From an uncultured Prevotella sp. (GTDB taxonomy: Bacteria > Bacteroidota > Bacteroidia > Bacteroidales > Bacteroidaceae), in contig USCM01000013.1 of assembly GCA_900553155.1 (NCBI GenBank), forward strand, positions 1 to 15,457: a stretch of 15,457 bases of DNA, read 5' to 3'. Positions 1 to 6,798 of the stretch are shown here, in pieces (positions within the stretch are counted from its first letter, which is position 1; each line of letters opens with the position of its first letter). The translations under genes were made by a program, and so were the position numbers. The notes below the pieces were generated by a model that was not told the origin of the DNA, ran no database searches, and saw nothing but the letters and a program-made list of their open reading frames with translations.

Positions 1-1
1 A

Positions 2-3000
2 AGTGAAAAATTAAAAGGAAAAAGGGAAAAATCCATATCCCTTACAGCCGTGTTTGTACTACAGGACAACGATGAGGCTGGCTATTTCTATCACGACCTT
101 ACGCAGATTTTGGGTACCGACAACGTGCTGTTCTATCCCTCTTCGTACCGCCGTGCCGTTAAGTACGGACAGCGCGATGCCGCCAACGAGATTCTGCGCA
201 CTGAGACATTGAGCCGACTTGCAGCCCAATCGGACAGCTATATGTATGTGGTTACGTGTCCGGAGGCACTGAGCGAGCTTGTTGTGTCGAAGCGCCGACT
301 GGACGAACGCACTATAAATATAGCTGTTGGAGATATTGTGAACCTTGCCGACTTGGGCAGAAAGCTGCGCGATTTTGGCTTTGCTGAGGTTGATTATGTA
401 TACGAGCCGGGTCAGTTTGCAATGCGAGGCTGCATTGTCGACGTCTATTCCTACTCGTCCGAACTGCCCTTCCGCATCGACTTCTTTGGCGACGAGGTAG
501 ACACCATACGCACATTCGAGGTTGCCGACCAGCTCTCTAAGGAGTCGCGGCAGTCGGTGGCTATCGTCCCCGAGTTGGCTCAGATAGTAGAGGATAAGCA
601 GCCCTTCACCTCCATGCTGCCCGACGATGCCGTGCTTGTGGTAAAAGACCGCCTCTATCTGTGCTCAACAATAGAGCAGATATACAACGACGGCTTCTCG
701 CATCAGGCTCTAACCGAGCGTCTTGAGGGTGCAACCGAGATGGAGCAACAGCAGATAGTGCGCGATATGCGTAAGGAGAACAACCTTGTTTCGGGTGTGC
801 GTTTCCGCGAGGAGATGTGCAAGTTTCGCATTGTCGAGTTTGGAGCGCAGCCTACCGGCACCCCACAGGCAACCATTGCCTTTAATATCTCGCCGCAGCC
901 ATTGTTTCACAAGAACTTCGAGCTGCTTGCCCAGTCGCTTGAAGACTATCTGCTTCGGGGCTACAAGCTGTACATCCTTGCCGACAGCGAGAAGCAGACA
1001 CGCCGCTTGAAGGAGATATTCCAGAGCGACGAGCTTAAGCAGATGCGCAATATACACAGCGGAAAGTCGGCCAACTCGGAAGCCCTTTCGGTTGCCGACA
1101 ACATCTGCTTCACCCCTGTCGACCGCACTATTCATGAGGGATTTGCCGACAACGACTTGCGCCTGTGCTTCTTCACCGACCATCAGATATTCGACCGATT
1201 CCATAAATACAACCTCAAGAGCGACTCTGCCCGTACCGGCAAGATGGCTCTAACGATGAAGGAGCTACAGGAAATGGAACCCGGCGACTTCATTGTGCAC
1301 GTCGATTTCGGCATAGGCAAGTTTGGCGGACTGGTGCGTGTGCCTGTGGGCGACAGCTATCAGGAGGCAATACGCATCTACTATCAGCGTGGCGACATTG
1401 TAGACGTGTCCATCCACTCGCTCTACAAGATTTCGAAGTACCGCCGTTCGGACACCGGCGAGCCGCCCCGACTAAGCACCCTTGGCACCGGAGCATGGGA
1501 CCGACTGAAGGAACGCACCAAGAAGCGCATCAAGGATATAGCCCGCGACCTTATAAAGCTCTATGCCAAGCGGCGTCATGAGAAAGGCTTTGCCTTCTCT
1601 GCCGACTCGTATATGCAGCACGAGTTGGAGGCTTCGTTCCTCTACGAGGACACCCCCGACCAGTCGAAGGCTACGCATGACGTAAAGGCAGATATGGAGT
1701 CGGTGCGTCCTATGGACCGCCTTGTGTGTGGCGATGTAGGCTTTGGCAAGACCGAGGTGGCTATACGAGCCGCCTTCAAAGCCGCCGTTGACGGCAAGCA
1801 GGTGGCAGTGCTCGTGCCTACAACGGTGCTCGCCTTCCAGCATTACAAGACATTCCAGGACCGACTGAAGGATATGCCCGTACGCATCGACTACCTGTCG
1901 CGTGCCCGTACAGCCAAGCAGACACGCCAGGTGCTTGACGACCTAAAGGAGGGAAAGATAGATATACTTATAGGTACGCACAAGCTGATAGGCAAGACGG
2001 TTGAGTGGCACGACCTCGGACTGCTCATTATCGACGAGGAGCAGAAGTTTGGCGTGGCTACCAAGGAGAAGCTGCGCAAGCTTAAGAGCAATGTCGACAC
2101 CCTCACAATGTCTGCCACACCTATACCCCGCACCCTGCAGTTCTCGCTTATGGGTGCCCGCGATATGAGCATCATACGCACACCGCCACCTAACCGATAC
2201 CCCGTGCAGACCGAACTGGGTGTCTATGGCCACGAGATAATAGCCGATGCCATCAACTTCGAGATGTCGCGCAATGGTCAGGTATACTTCGTAAACGACC
2301 GCATAAGCAACCTTCCAGAGATAGCTGCGCTCATACACAAGTACGTACCCGACGCACGTGTGGCGATAGGGCATGGGCAGATGAACCCCGAGGAGCTTGA
2401 AAACATCCTCATCGGCTTTATGAACTACGACTACGACGTGCTCTTATCCACATCTATTGTGGAGAACGGCATCGACATATCCAATGCCAATACCATAATC
2501 ATCAACGATGCACACCGCTTCGGACTGTCCGACCTCCACCAGATGCGAGGCCGTGTGGGACGCTCCAACCGCAAGGCTTTCTGCTACCTGTTGGCACCGC
2601 CAAAGTCGGTTCTTACCCCCGAGGCACGTCGCCGACTTGAGGCTTTGGAGAATTTCTCCGAGCTTGGCAGCGGATTCAACCTTGCCATGCAAGACCTCGA
2701 CATACGTGGTGCGGGCAATTTGCTTGGTGCCGAGCAAAGCGGATTTATGGAAGATCTGGGCTACGAGACATATCAGAAGATACTTAACCAGGCTGTAACC
2801 GAGCTTAAGAACGACGAGTTCCAGGACATCTATGCCGAGGAGATAGCACAGGGCAAGGATATTTCGGGCGACGAGTTTGTGGAAGACTGTGCCGTGGAGA
2901 GCGACCTTGAGATGTACTTCCCCGAGACCTATGTGCCCGGTTCGTCGGAGCGAATGTTGCTCTACCGCGAGCTCGACAACATAGAGGACGATGCCCAGCT

Positions 3001-3331
3001 CGACGCCTACCGCCAGCGTCTTGTCGACCGCTTTGGCAAGATGCCGCACGAGGGCGAGGAACTGTTGCAGGTAGTGCCGCTTCGACGCCTTGGCAAACGC
3101 CTTGGCTGCGAGAAGATAATACTTAAGTTGGGTCGTATGCAGATGCAGTTTGTGTCCAATCCAGAGTCGGCATATTACAAGAGTCAGGCCTTCGGCAAAG
3201 CCCTCAACTACATAGCCACGCACACCAGACGCTGCACCCTTAAGGAGGTAAAGGGCAAGCGCTCAATGGTGGTAATGGGCATACCCACCGTGGGCGATGC
3301 CGTGGAGGTGTTGAAGGAGATGTCCGAATGA
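2..3331 (+). CDS. mfd: Transcription-repair coupling factor Mfd, N-terminus cut by the window edge
   Basis: Mfd is the cytoplasmic ATP-dependent translocase that removes RNA polymerase stalled at DNA lesions and recruits UvrA for nucleotide excision repair. The frame is open from base 2. The first plausible start inside the window (GTG at 50) is not a real start, because the residues after it (VFVLQDNDEAGYFYHDL) are internal to the UvrB-homology module. I estimate a few tens of residues are missing. Counting from base 50: UvrB-like N-terminal module about 1-400; CarD-like RNA-polymerase-interacting domain about 405-465 (PGDFIVHVDFGIGKF); Walker A GDVGFGKTE near 561; DEEQ box near 662; SATPIPRTLQ motif III; QMRGRVGR motif VI near 831; C-terminal domain with YFPETYVPGSSERMLLYREL near 955. 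No frameshift is seen. The visible length of about 1109 residues fits the family. The first 11 codons are lysine-rich and look like a repeat inserted in frame. Confidence 0.97.
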   Translation, partial: SEKLKGKREKSISLTAVFVLQDNDEAGYFYHDLTQILGTDNVLFYPSSYRRAVKYGQRDAANEILRTETLSRLAAQSDSYMYVVTCPEALSELVVSKRRLDERTINIAVGDIVNLADLGRKLRDFGFAEVDYVYEPGQFAMRGCIVDVYSYSSELPFRIDFFGDEVDTIRTFEVADQLSKESRQSVAIVPELAQIVEDKQPFTSMLPDDAVLVVKDRLYLCSTIEQIYNDGFSHQALTERLEGATEMEQQQIVRDMRKENNLVSGVRFREEMCKFRIVEFGAQPTGTPQATIAFNISPQPLFHKNFELLAQSLEDYLLRGYKLYILADSEKQTRRLKEIFQSDELKQMRNIHSGKSANSEALSVADNICFTPVDRTIHEGFADNDLRLCFFTDHQIFDRFHKYNLKSDSARTGKMALTMKELQEMEPGDFIVHVDFGIGKFGGLVRVPVGDSYQEAIRIYYQRGDIVDVSIHSLYKISKYRRSDTGEPPRLSTLGTGAWDRLKERTKKRIKDIARDLIKLYAKRRHEKGFAFSADSYMQHELEASFLYEDTPDQSKATHDVKADMESVRPMDRLVCGDVGFGKTEVAIRAAFKAAVDGKQVAVLVPTTVLAFQHYKTFQDRLKDMPVRIDYLSRARTAKQTRQVLDDLKEGKIDILIGTHKLIGKTVEWHDLGLLIIDEEQKFGVATKEKLRKLKSNVDTLTMSATPIPRTLQFSLMGARDMSIIRTPPPNRYPVQTELGVYGHEIIADAINFEMSRNGQVYFVNDRISNLPEIAALIHKYVPDARVAIGHGQMNPEELENILIGFMNYDYDVLLSTSIVENGIDISNANTIIINDAHRFGLSDLHQMRGRVGRSNRKAFCYLLAPPKSVLTPEARRRLEALENFSELGSGFNLAMQDLDIRGAGNLLGAEQSGFMEDLGYETYQKILNQAVTELKNDEFQDIYAEEIAQGKDISGDEFVEDCAVESDLEMYFPETYVPGSSERMLLYRELDNIEDDAQLDAYRQRLVDRFGKMPHEGEELLQVVPLRRLGKRLGCEKIILKLGRMQMQFVSNPESAYYKSQAFGKALNYIATHTRRCTLKEVKGKRSMVVMGIPTVGDAVEVLKEMSE

Positions 3332-3346
3332 AAAATAGGGTAGACG

Positions 3347-3378
3347 TTTGGTAGTTTGACATAATTTCCTTACCTTTG
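3347..3378 (+). promoter_or_regulatory. Bacteroidota-type promoter for the TonB-dependent receptor
   Basis: TTTG at 3347-3350, a 20-bp spacer, then TACCTTTG at 3371-3378 match the Bacteroidota sigma-70 (ABfA) pattern TTTG-N19-21-TAnnTTTG. Transcription would start near 3385, leaving a leader of about 120 nt before the receptor ATG. I see no intrinsic terminator between mfd and this promoter, so read-through from mfd is possible. Confidence 0.75.
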
Positions 3379-3408
3379 CCAACTCATTTTTGAAAAACTC
3401 CCCCGTAA

Positions 3409-3495
3409 TTATTAAATAGTAAGTAAAAAGTAATAAAAGCACACCACTCGCACCTGTCGTTAGGGGGAGGGCATGGTAGGGTGGGGCTTTAGACA
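3409..3495. repeat. Repeat-like cassette in the receptor leader
   Basis: An A/T-rich tract built of agtaa/agtaaaaag units (about 3409-3440) is followed by a G-rich tract (about 3457-3491) containing TAGGGGGAGGG and GGTAGGGTGGGGCTT. From memory, similar GGGGAGG...GGTGGGGCTT strings recur between genes in Prevotella and Bacteroides genomes, but I could not search. The cassette lies between the predicted transcription start and the receptor start codon, so it would be part of the mRNA leader. No cobalamin riboswitch signature is visible. Confidence 0.4.
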
Positions 3496-3504
3496 ACAGC
3501 AATT

Positions 3505-5547
3505 ATGCAAGGACAAAGATTCAAGGCTTGTCAGCAGGCTCTGCACTTCAAGCACTTCACACGTCGAGGCTACGCTCTCTTTAGCTGCATCGGCCGTGAG
3601 GTTCTTATCTGCACTCTCAGCGTAGCAACATTGACCTACGCAAAGGCAGAGGGTATGAGCACAAAGCCAGCTACAGCGACAGCCCTGACCGACTCTTTGG
3701 GACGTGGCGAGGTGCGCCTCGACGAGGTAACCGTTACCTCATCGCGTGCTCCGCTTACAGCTCTGCAGTCGGCAAAGATCGTGTCTGTCATCTCACGCGA
3801 CGACATTCAGCGTGCGGAGGCAGCGAGTGTAAACGACCTCTTAAAGTTAGCCACGGGCGTAGATGTCCGTCAGCGCGGTGGCTTTGGTGTACAGACGGAC
3901 ATCAGCATCAACGGCGGAACGTTCGACCAGATTACCATTCTATTGAATGGCGTCAACATTTCGAGTCCACAGACTGGTCATAACGCAGCCGATTTCCCAG
4001 TTTCGCTTTCCGACATTGAGCGCATCGAGGTTCTCGAGGGTGCTTCGGCACGTGTGTTCGGTTCGTCGGCTTTCAACGGCGCCATCAACATCGTGACGCG
4101 CTCGGACAGCAGCTCCAACCTGCGCCTATCGGCTGAGGGAGGTTCGTTTGGTACCTTTGGGGGCGACTTTGGGCTTACGCTCAAGACCAACGCTCTGAGC
4201 CAGAAGCTAAGTGGCGGCTATACACAGAGCGACGGAGGAACAAAGAATTCAGACTTTAAGCGTCGTCGTGCCTACTATATGGGCAACTACACATCGCGCT
4301 ATGTCGACCTTATGTGGCAGGGAGGCGTATCGTCGCAAGACTATGGCGCATCCACTTTCTACAGCGCAAAGTTTAATAATCAGTGGGAGGCAACACGCCG
4401 TATCATTGCCTCGGCACAAGCCGATATCAAGCCGTTGGGCAACGACAACCTTGTGTTTACACCGCAACTGTATTGGCACCGCGACGTCGACCACTATCAG
4501 CTTACACGTGGCAAGGAAGGTGCAAGCAACGGCGAGAACTATCATCGTATGGATGTCTACGGAGCATCGCTCAACGCTCATGCCACATGGCTGCTCGGAA
4601 AGACAGCCCTTGGCTTCGACCTTCGCAAGGAGCACATCATGAGTACGGCTTATGGCGACTTGCTGCCGGAGGACGAGTGGGCTGACATTCACGGCACCGA
4701 CCGCCGCTACGACCATCGTGGCGACCGCACAAACACCAGTCTGTTTGTCGAGCATAACGTCATACTTGGCGGCTTTACGCTGTCGGCAGGTATGCTTGCC
4801 AACCGCAATACAGCCCTTGATGGCGACTTCCGCTTCTATCCCGGTGTAGACATAAGCTATCGACCTAACGATATGTGGAAGTTTTATGCGTCATGGAATA
4901 AGGCTCTGCGTGTGCCAACCTATACCGACCTGTATACCAACAACTCTGTGCAGCAGGGCGACCTCGAGCTTCGTCCCGAGAAGAACTCAACCTTCAAGAT
5001 AGGCACCCGCTTCCGCACATACGGCGTTGAGGCAGTTGTAAGCGGATTCTACTCGAAGGGTACCGACATCATCGACTGGGTGTACACCACCGAGGAGCGT
5101 GGCAAATACCACGCCATGAACATCGGCAAGCTCGACAATATGGGCTATTCGGCTGATGCAACACTCAATCTTGACGAGTTGTTGCCAGGCTCTTTGCTCA
5201 CTCGCTTCAAGGTGGGTTATGCCTATATCTACCAGAAGCACGAAACCGAGCGCCCCGTATATGGCTCGCTGTATGCCCTTGAGTATCTGCGCCATAAGTT
5301 CACTGCCCAGCTCGACCACCGCATCTTCAGTCGCCTTTCGGCTTCGTGGGCTGTGCGTTGGCAGGAGCGTATGAACCACTATTCGCCCTACACCAAGGTG
5401 GATGTCAAGCTGCAATGGACAGCTCCAGCCTATACCTTGTATGTCAAGGCCGACAACCTTACTTGCCACCGCTACTACGACCTCGGTGCCGTTAAGCAGC
5501 CGGGACTGTGGATTATGGCTGGTGGAAGCATCAAGATAGGATTGTAA
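3505..5547 (+). CDS. TonB-dependent outer-membrane receptor, BtuB-like
   Basis: This is an outer-membrane gated barrel that imports a scarce ligand using TonB energy. It has 680 residues. A long N-terminal leader contains KHFTRRGYALF and a hydrophobic stretch ending AKA|EG, with likely signal peptidase I cleavage after residue 48. A TonB-box-like LDEVTVTSSR lies at 72-81. The plug domain is about 92-198 (DISINGGTFDQITILLNGV, IERIEVLEGASARVFGSSAFNGAINIVTR). The barrel fills the rest, with RVPTYTDLY near 469 and GDLELRPEKN just after, as in BtuB/FepA-type barrels. The last residue is Leu rather than the usual aromatic. The start at 3505 is the only Met before the signal region. The plug and barrel resemble the BtuB group, so vitamin B12 is a reasonable but unproven ligand; an iron complex is the alternative. 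No SusD-like partner is adjacent. It has its own promoter and terminator. Confidence 0.93.
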   Translation: MQGQRFKACQQALHFKHFTRRGYALFSCIGREVLICTLSVATLTYAKAEGMSTKPATATALTDSLGRGEVRLDEVTVTSSRAPLTALQSAKIVSVISRDDIQRAEAASVNDLLKLATGVDVRQRGGFGVQTDISINGGTFDQITILLNGVNISSPQTGHNAADFPVSLSDIERIEVLEGASARVFGSSAFNGAINIVTRSDSSSNLRLSAEGGSFGTFGGDFGLTLKTNALSQKLSGGYTQSDGGTKNSDFKRRRAYYMGNYTSRYVDLMWQGGVSSQDYGASTFYSAKFNNQWEATRRIIASAQADIKPLGNDNLVFTPQLYWHRDVDHYQLTRGKEGASNGENYHRMDVYGASLNAHATWLLGKTALGFDLRKEHIMSTAYGDLLPEDEWADIHGTDRRYDHRGDRTNTSLFVEHNVILGGFTLSAGMLANRNTALDGDFRFYPGVDISYRPNDMWKFYASWNKALRVPTYTDLYTNNSVQQGDLELRPEKNSTFKIGTRFRTYGVEAVVSGFYSKGTDIIDWVYTTEERGKYHAMNIGKLDNMGYSADATLNLDELLPGSLLTRFKVGYAYIYQKHETERPVYGSLYALEYLRHKFTAQLDHRIFSRLSASWAVRWQERMNHYSPYTKVDVKLQWTAPAYTLYVKADNLTCHRYYDLGAVKQPGLWIMAGGSIKIGL

Positions 5548-5565
5548 AAAGAGGCTTCTGGTATT

Positions 5566-5603
5566 GGAGGTGATATAAACTGTGATTTACACAGATCACC
5601 TCC
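5566..5603 (+). other. Two-part RNA hairpin after the receptor gene
   Basis: GGAGGTGAT (5566-5574) pairs perfectly with ATCACCTCC (5595-5603), and an inner CTGTG/CACAG stem (5580-5584 with 5590-5594) stacks on it, leaving a 5-nt bulge on one side. It sits 18 nt after the receptor stop. No T-run follows, so it is not a complete terminator. It may protect the mRNA 3' end ahead of the terminator downstream. Confidence 0.5.
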
Positions 5604-5620
5604 ACATTCCGTATAGGCAC

Positions 5621-5658
5621 AAAAAAAAGAGAATGTTAAACTAATAACATTCTCTTTT
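5621..5658. terminator. Bidirectional intrinsic terminator between the receptor and tRNA-Arg
   Basis: A 14-bp perfect stem, AAAAGAGAATGTTA (5625-5638) with TAACATTCTCTTTT (5645-5658), encloses a 6-nt loop. On the plus strand it ends in TTTT and would stop receptor mRNA. On the minus strand it is followed by eight T (5628-5621) and would stop the leftward tRNA-Arg transcript. The two units are convergent here. Confidence 0.85.
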
Positions 5659-5680
5659 CTAATAAATTTGGTAGTATTTG

Positions 5681-5754
5681 TGACTCCGGCAGGATTCAAA
5701 CCTGCAACCTTCTGATCCGTAGTCAGATGCTCTATTCAGTTGAGCTACGGAGCC
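5681..5754 (-). tRNA. tRNA-Arg, anticodon ACG
   Basis: Read on the minus strand, the 74-nt sequence folds as a full cloverleaf. The acceptor stem is GGCTCCG with CGGAGTC (one G-U pair) plus discriminator A. The D arm is GCTC...GAGC. The anticodon stem TCTGA/TCAGA holds loop CTACGGA, so the anticodon is ACG. The variable loop is 5 nt, and the T arm is GCAGG-TTTGAAT-CCTGC. CCA is not encoded. The first anticodon A is normally deaminated to inosine by TadA, letting it read CGU, CGC and CGA. It is a single-gene unit with a promoter upstream at 5796-5827 and a terminator downstream. Confidence 0.97.
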
Positions 5755-5795
5755 AAACCTTACTTGCAATTAGGCGTATTTCTTAATTGCGAGTG

Positions 5796-5827
5796 CAAAG
5801 GTAGGCATTTATTTTGTAACTACCAAA
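5796..5827 (-). promoter_or_regulatory. Promoter for tRNA-Arg
   Basis: On the minus strand TTTG (5827-5824), a 20-bp spacer and TACCTTTG (5803-5796) match the Bacteroidota consensus exactly. Transcription would begin near 5789, giving a precursor leader of about 35 nt before the tRNA 5' end. The leader region contains an inverted repeat GCAATTA/TAATTGC (5766-5772 and 5784-5790). Confidence 0.8.
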
Positions 5828-5886
5828 CTTTTCGGAAGTTTTTATCTAATTATTTTTATTTTCTATATATTGTCGCATAAAATGCT

Positions 5887-5894
5887 TACCTTTG
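5887..5894 (+). promoter_or_regulatory. Probable -7 element for tcdA
   Basis: TACCTTTG matches the Bacteroidota -7 box and lies 52 bp before the tcdA start codon. The expected -33 position about 20 bp upstream is only T-rich, without a clean TTTG, so this is weaker than the divergent tRNA-Arg promoter in the same gap. Confidence 0.55.
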
Positions 5895-5946
5895 TACCTT
5901 ATTAAATAACAGACTAATAAGCAATTAAGATATTTGTTCATCATTA

Positions 5947-6705
5947 ATGGATACAGATAACGAGATTTTTATGCGAGCCGAGCTGCTTCTTGGCAGCGAC
6001 GTTATGCAGCAGATAGCCTCCAAGCGCGTCATTGTGTTTGGTGTGGGAGGTGTTGGCAGCTGGTGTGTAGAGTGCTTGGTGCGCTCTGGCATACGCCGCA
6101 TTACCATTGTCGACTGCGACCGTGTATGCGCAAGCAACGTCAACCGCCAGCTTATGGCCACAACTAAGACCATAGGGCGTGTCAAGGTGGAGGCGCTTAA
6201 GGAGCGTCTGCTTGACATTAACCCCAACTGCGAGGTCACGGCTATACAAAAGATGTACACCGAGGAGAACCATGAGGAGTTTGGTCTCGGCCAGTACGAC
6301 TACATAATCGACTGCATCGACTCGCTCAAGGACAAGATTTCGCTCATTATGCGAGCCTGCGAGACGTCCGCCGTGCTCTACTCGTCTATGGGAGCAGCGC
6401 TGAAGATGGACCCAACGCAGATAAAGGTGGCAGAGTTTTGGAAGGTGCGCGGCTGTCCGTTGGGTTCAGCCCTGCGCAAGCGCATGAAGAAGGCAAAGCT
6501 CAAGCCAGCCCACAAGTTTCAGTGTGTGTACAGCGAGGAGCTGCTCGCTAACCGTGGCACCAACCCCAACAGCGAAACCAACCTCTTGGTCAAGGCACAA
6601 ATCAACGGCTCGATGGCACACATCACGTCTGTCTTTGGCTTTACCATTGCAGGTTTGTTGCTCAACGACATCTACCATAAGGTACTTTCGAAGGAAAATG
6701 CTTAA
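5947..6705 (+). CDS. tcdA: tRNA threonylcarbamoyladenosine dehydratase (HesA/MoeB/ThiF family)
   Basis: TcdA (YgdL/CsdL) uses ATP to cyclise t6A at position 37 of ANN-decoding tRNAs into ct6A in the cytoplasm. The 252-residue length and motifs fit. The glycine-rich nucleotide loop GVGGVG is at 32-37 in VIVFGVGGVGSWCVECL. D56-x-D58 is followed by SNVNRQ at 63-68, which binds ATP phosphates in E1-like enzymes. DCIDSLKDK lies at 122-130. There is no CxxC zinc pair of the MoeB/ThiF type, which favours TcdA over those paralogues. The C-terminal third (CPLGSALRKRMKKAKLKPAHKFQCVYSEE) also resembles TcdA. The start ATG at 5947 is the first after the -7 element. It is divergent from tRNA-Arg and followed 93 bp later by the export gene, probably as a separate unit. 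Confidence 0.92.
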   Translation: MDTDNEIFMRAELLLGSDVMQQIASKRVIVFGVGGVGSWCVECLVRSGIRRITIVDCDRVCASNVNRQLMATTKTIGRVKVEALKERLLDINPNCEVTAIQKMYTEENHEEFGLGQYDYIIDCIDSLKDKISLIMRACETSAVLYSSMGAALKMDPTQIKVAEFWKVRGCPLGSALRKRMKKAKLKPAHKFQCVYSEELLANRGTNPNSETNLLVKAQINGSMAHITSVFGFTIAGLLLNDIYHKVLSKENA

Positions 6706-6722
6706 AAAGTAGACACAATATA

Positions 6723-6743
6723 CAACAAATAGCATATTTGTTG
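6723..6743 (+). terminator. Weak AT-rich hairpin after tcdA
   Basis: CAACAAATA (6723-6731) pairs perfectly with TATTTGTTG (6735-6743) around a 3-nt loop. The stem is AT-rich and the following sequence (GTTATATAATAT) is not a proper T-run, so termination would be inefficient. It lies in the 93-bp gap before the export gene. No convincing promoter for that gene is visible there; the best -7 match, CATATTTG (6733-6740), lies inside this hairpin and has no -33 partner. Confidence 0.35.
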
Positions 6744-6798
6744 GTTATATAATATGTACGCAATCAAAAATCTATAATGCAAAAATTCAATCAATAAT

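Noticed and set aside
3379..3504. Cobalamin riboswitch upstream of the BtuB-like receptor
   Set aside because: The leader is only about 120 nt and shows no conserved B12-box-like core; it is largely repeat-like sequence.
5681..6705. Functional link between tRNA-Arg and the tRNA-modifying enzyme TcdA
   Set aside because: TcdA acts on t6A37 of tRNAs reading ANN codons. This tRNA has anticodon ACG with G at position 37, so it cannot be a substrate; the adjacency is probably chance.
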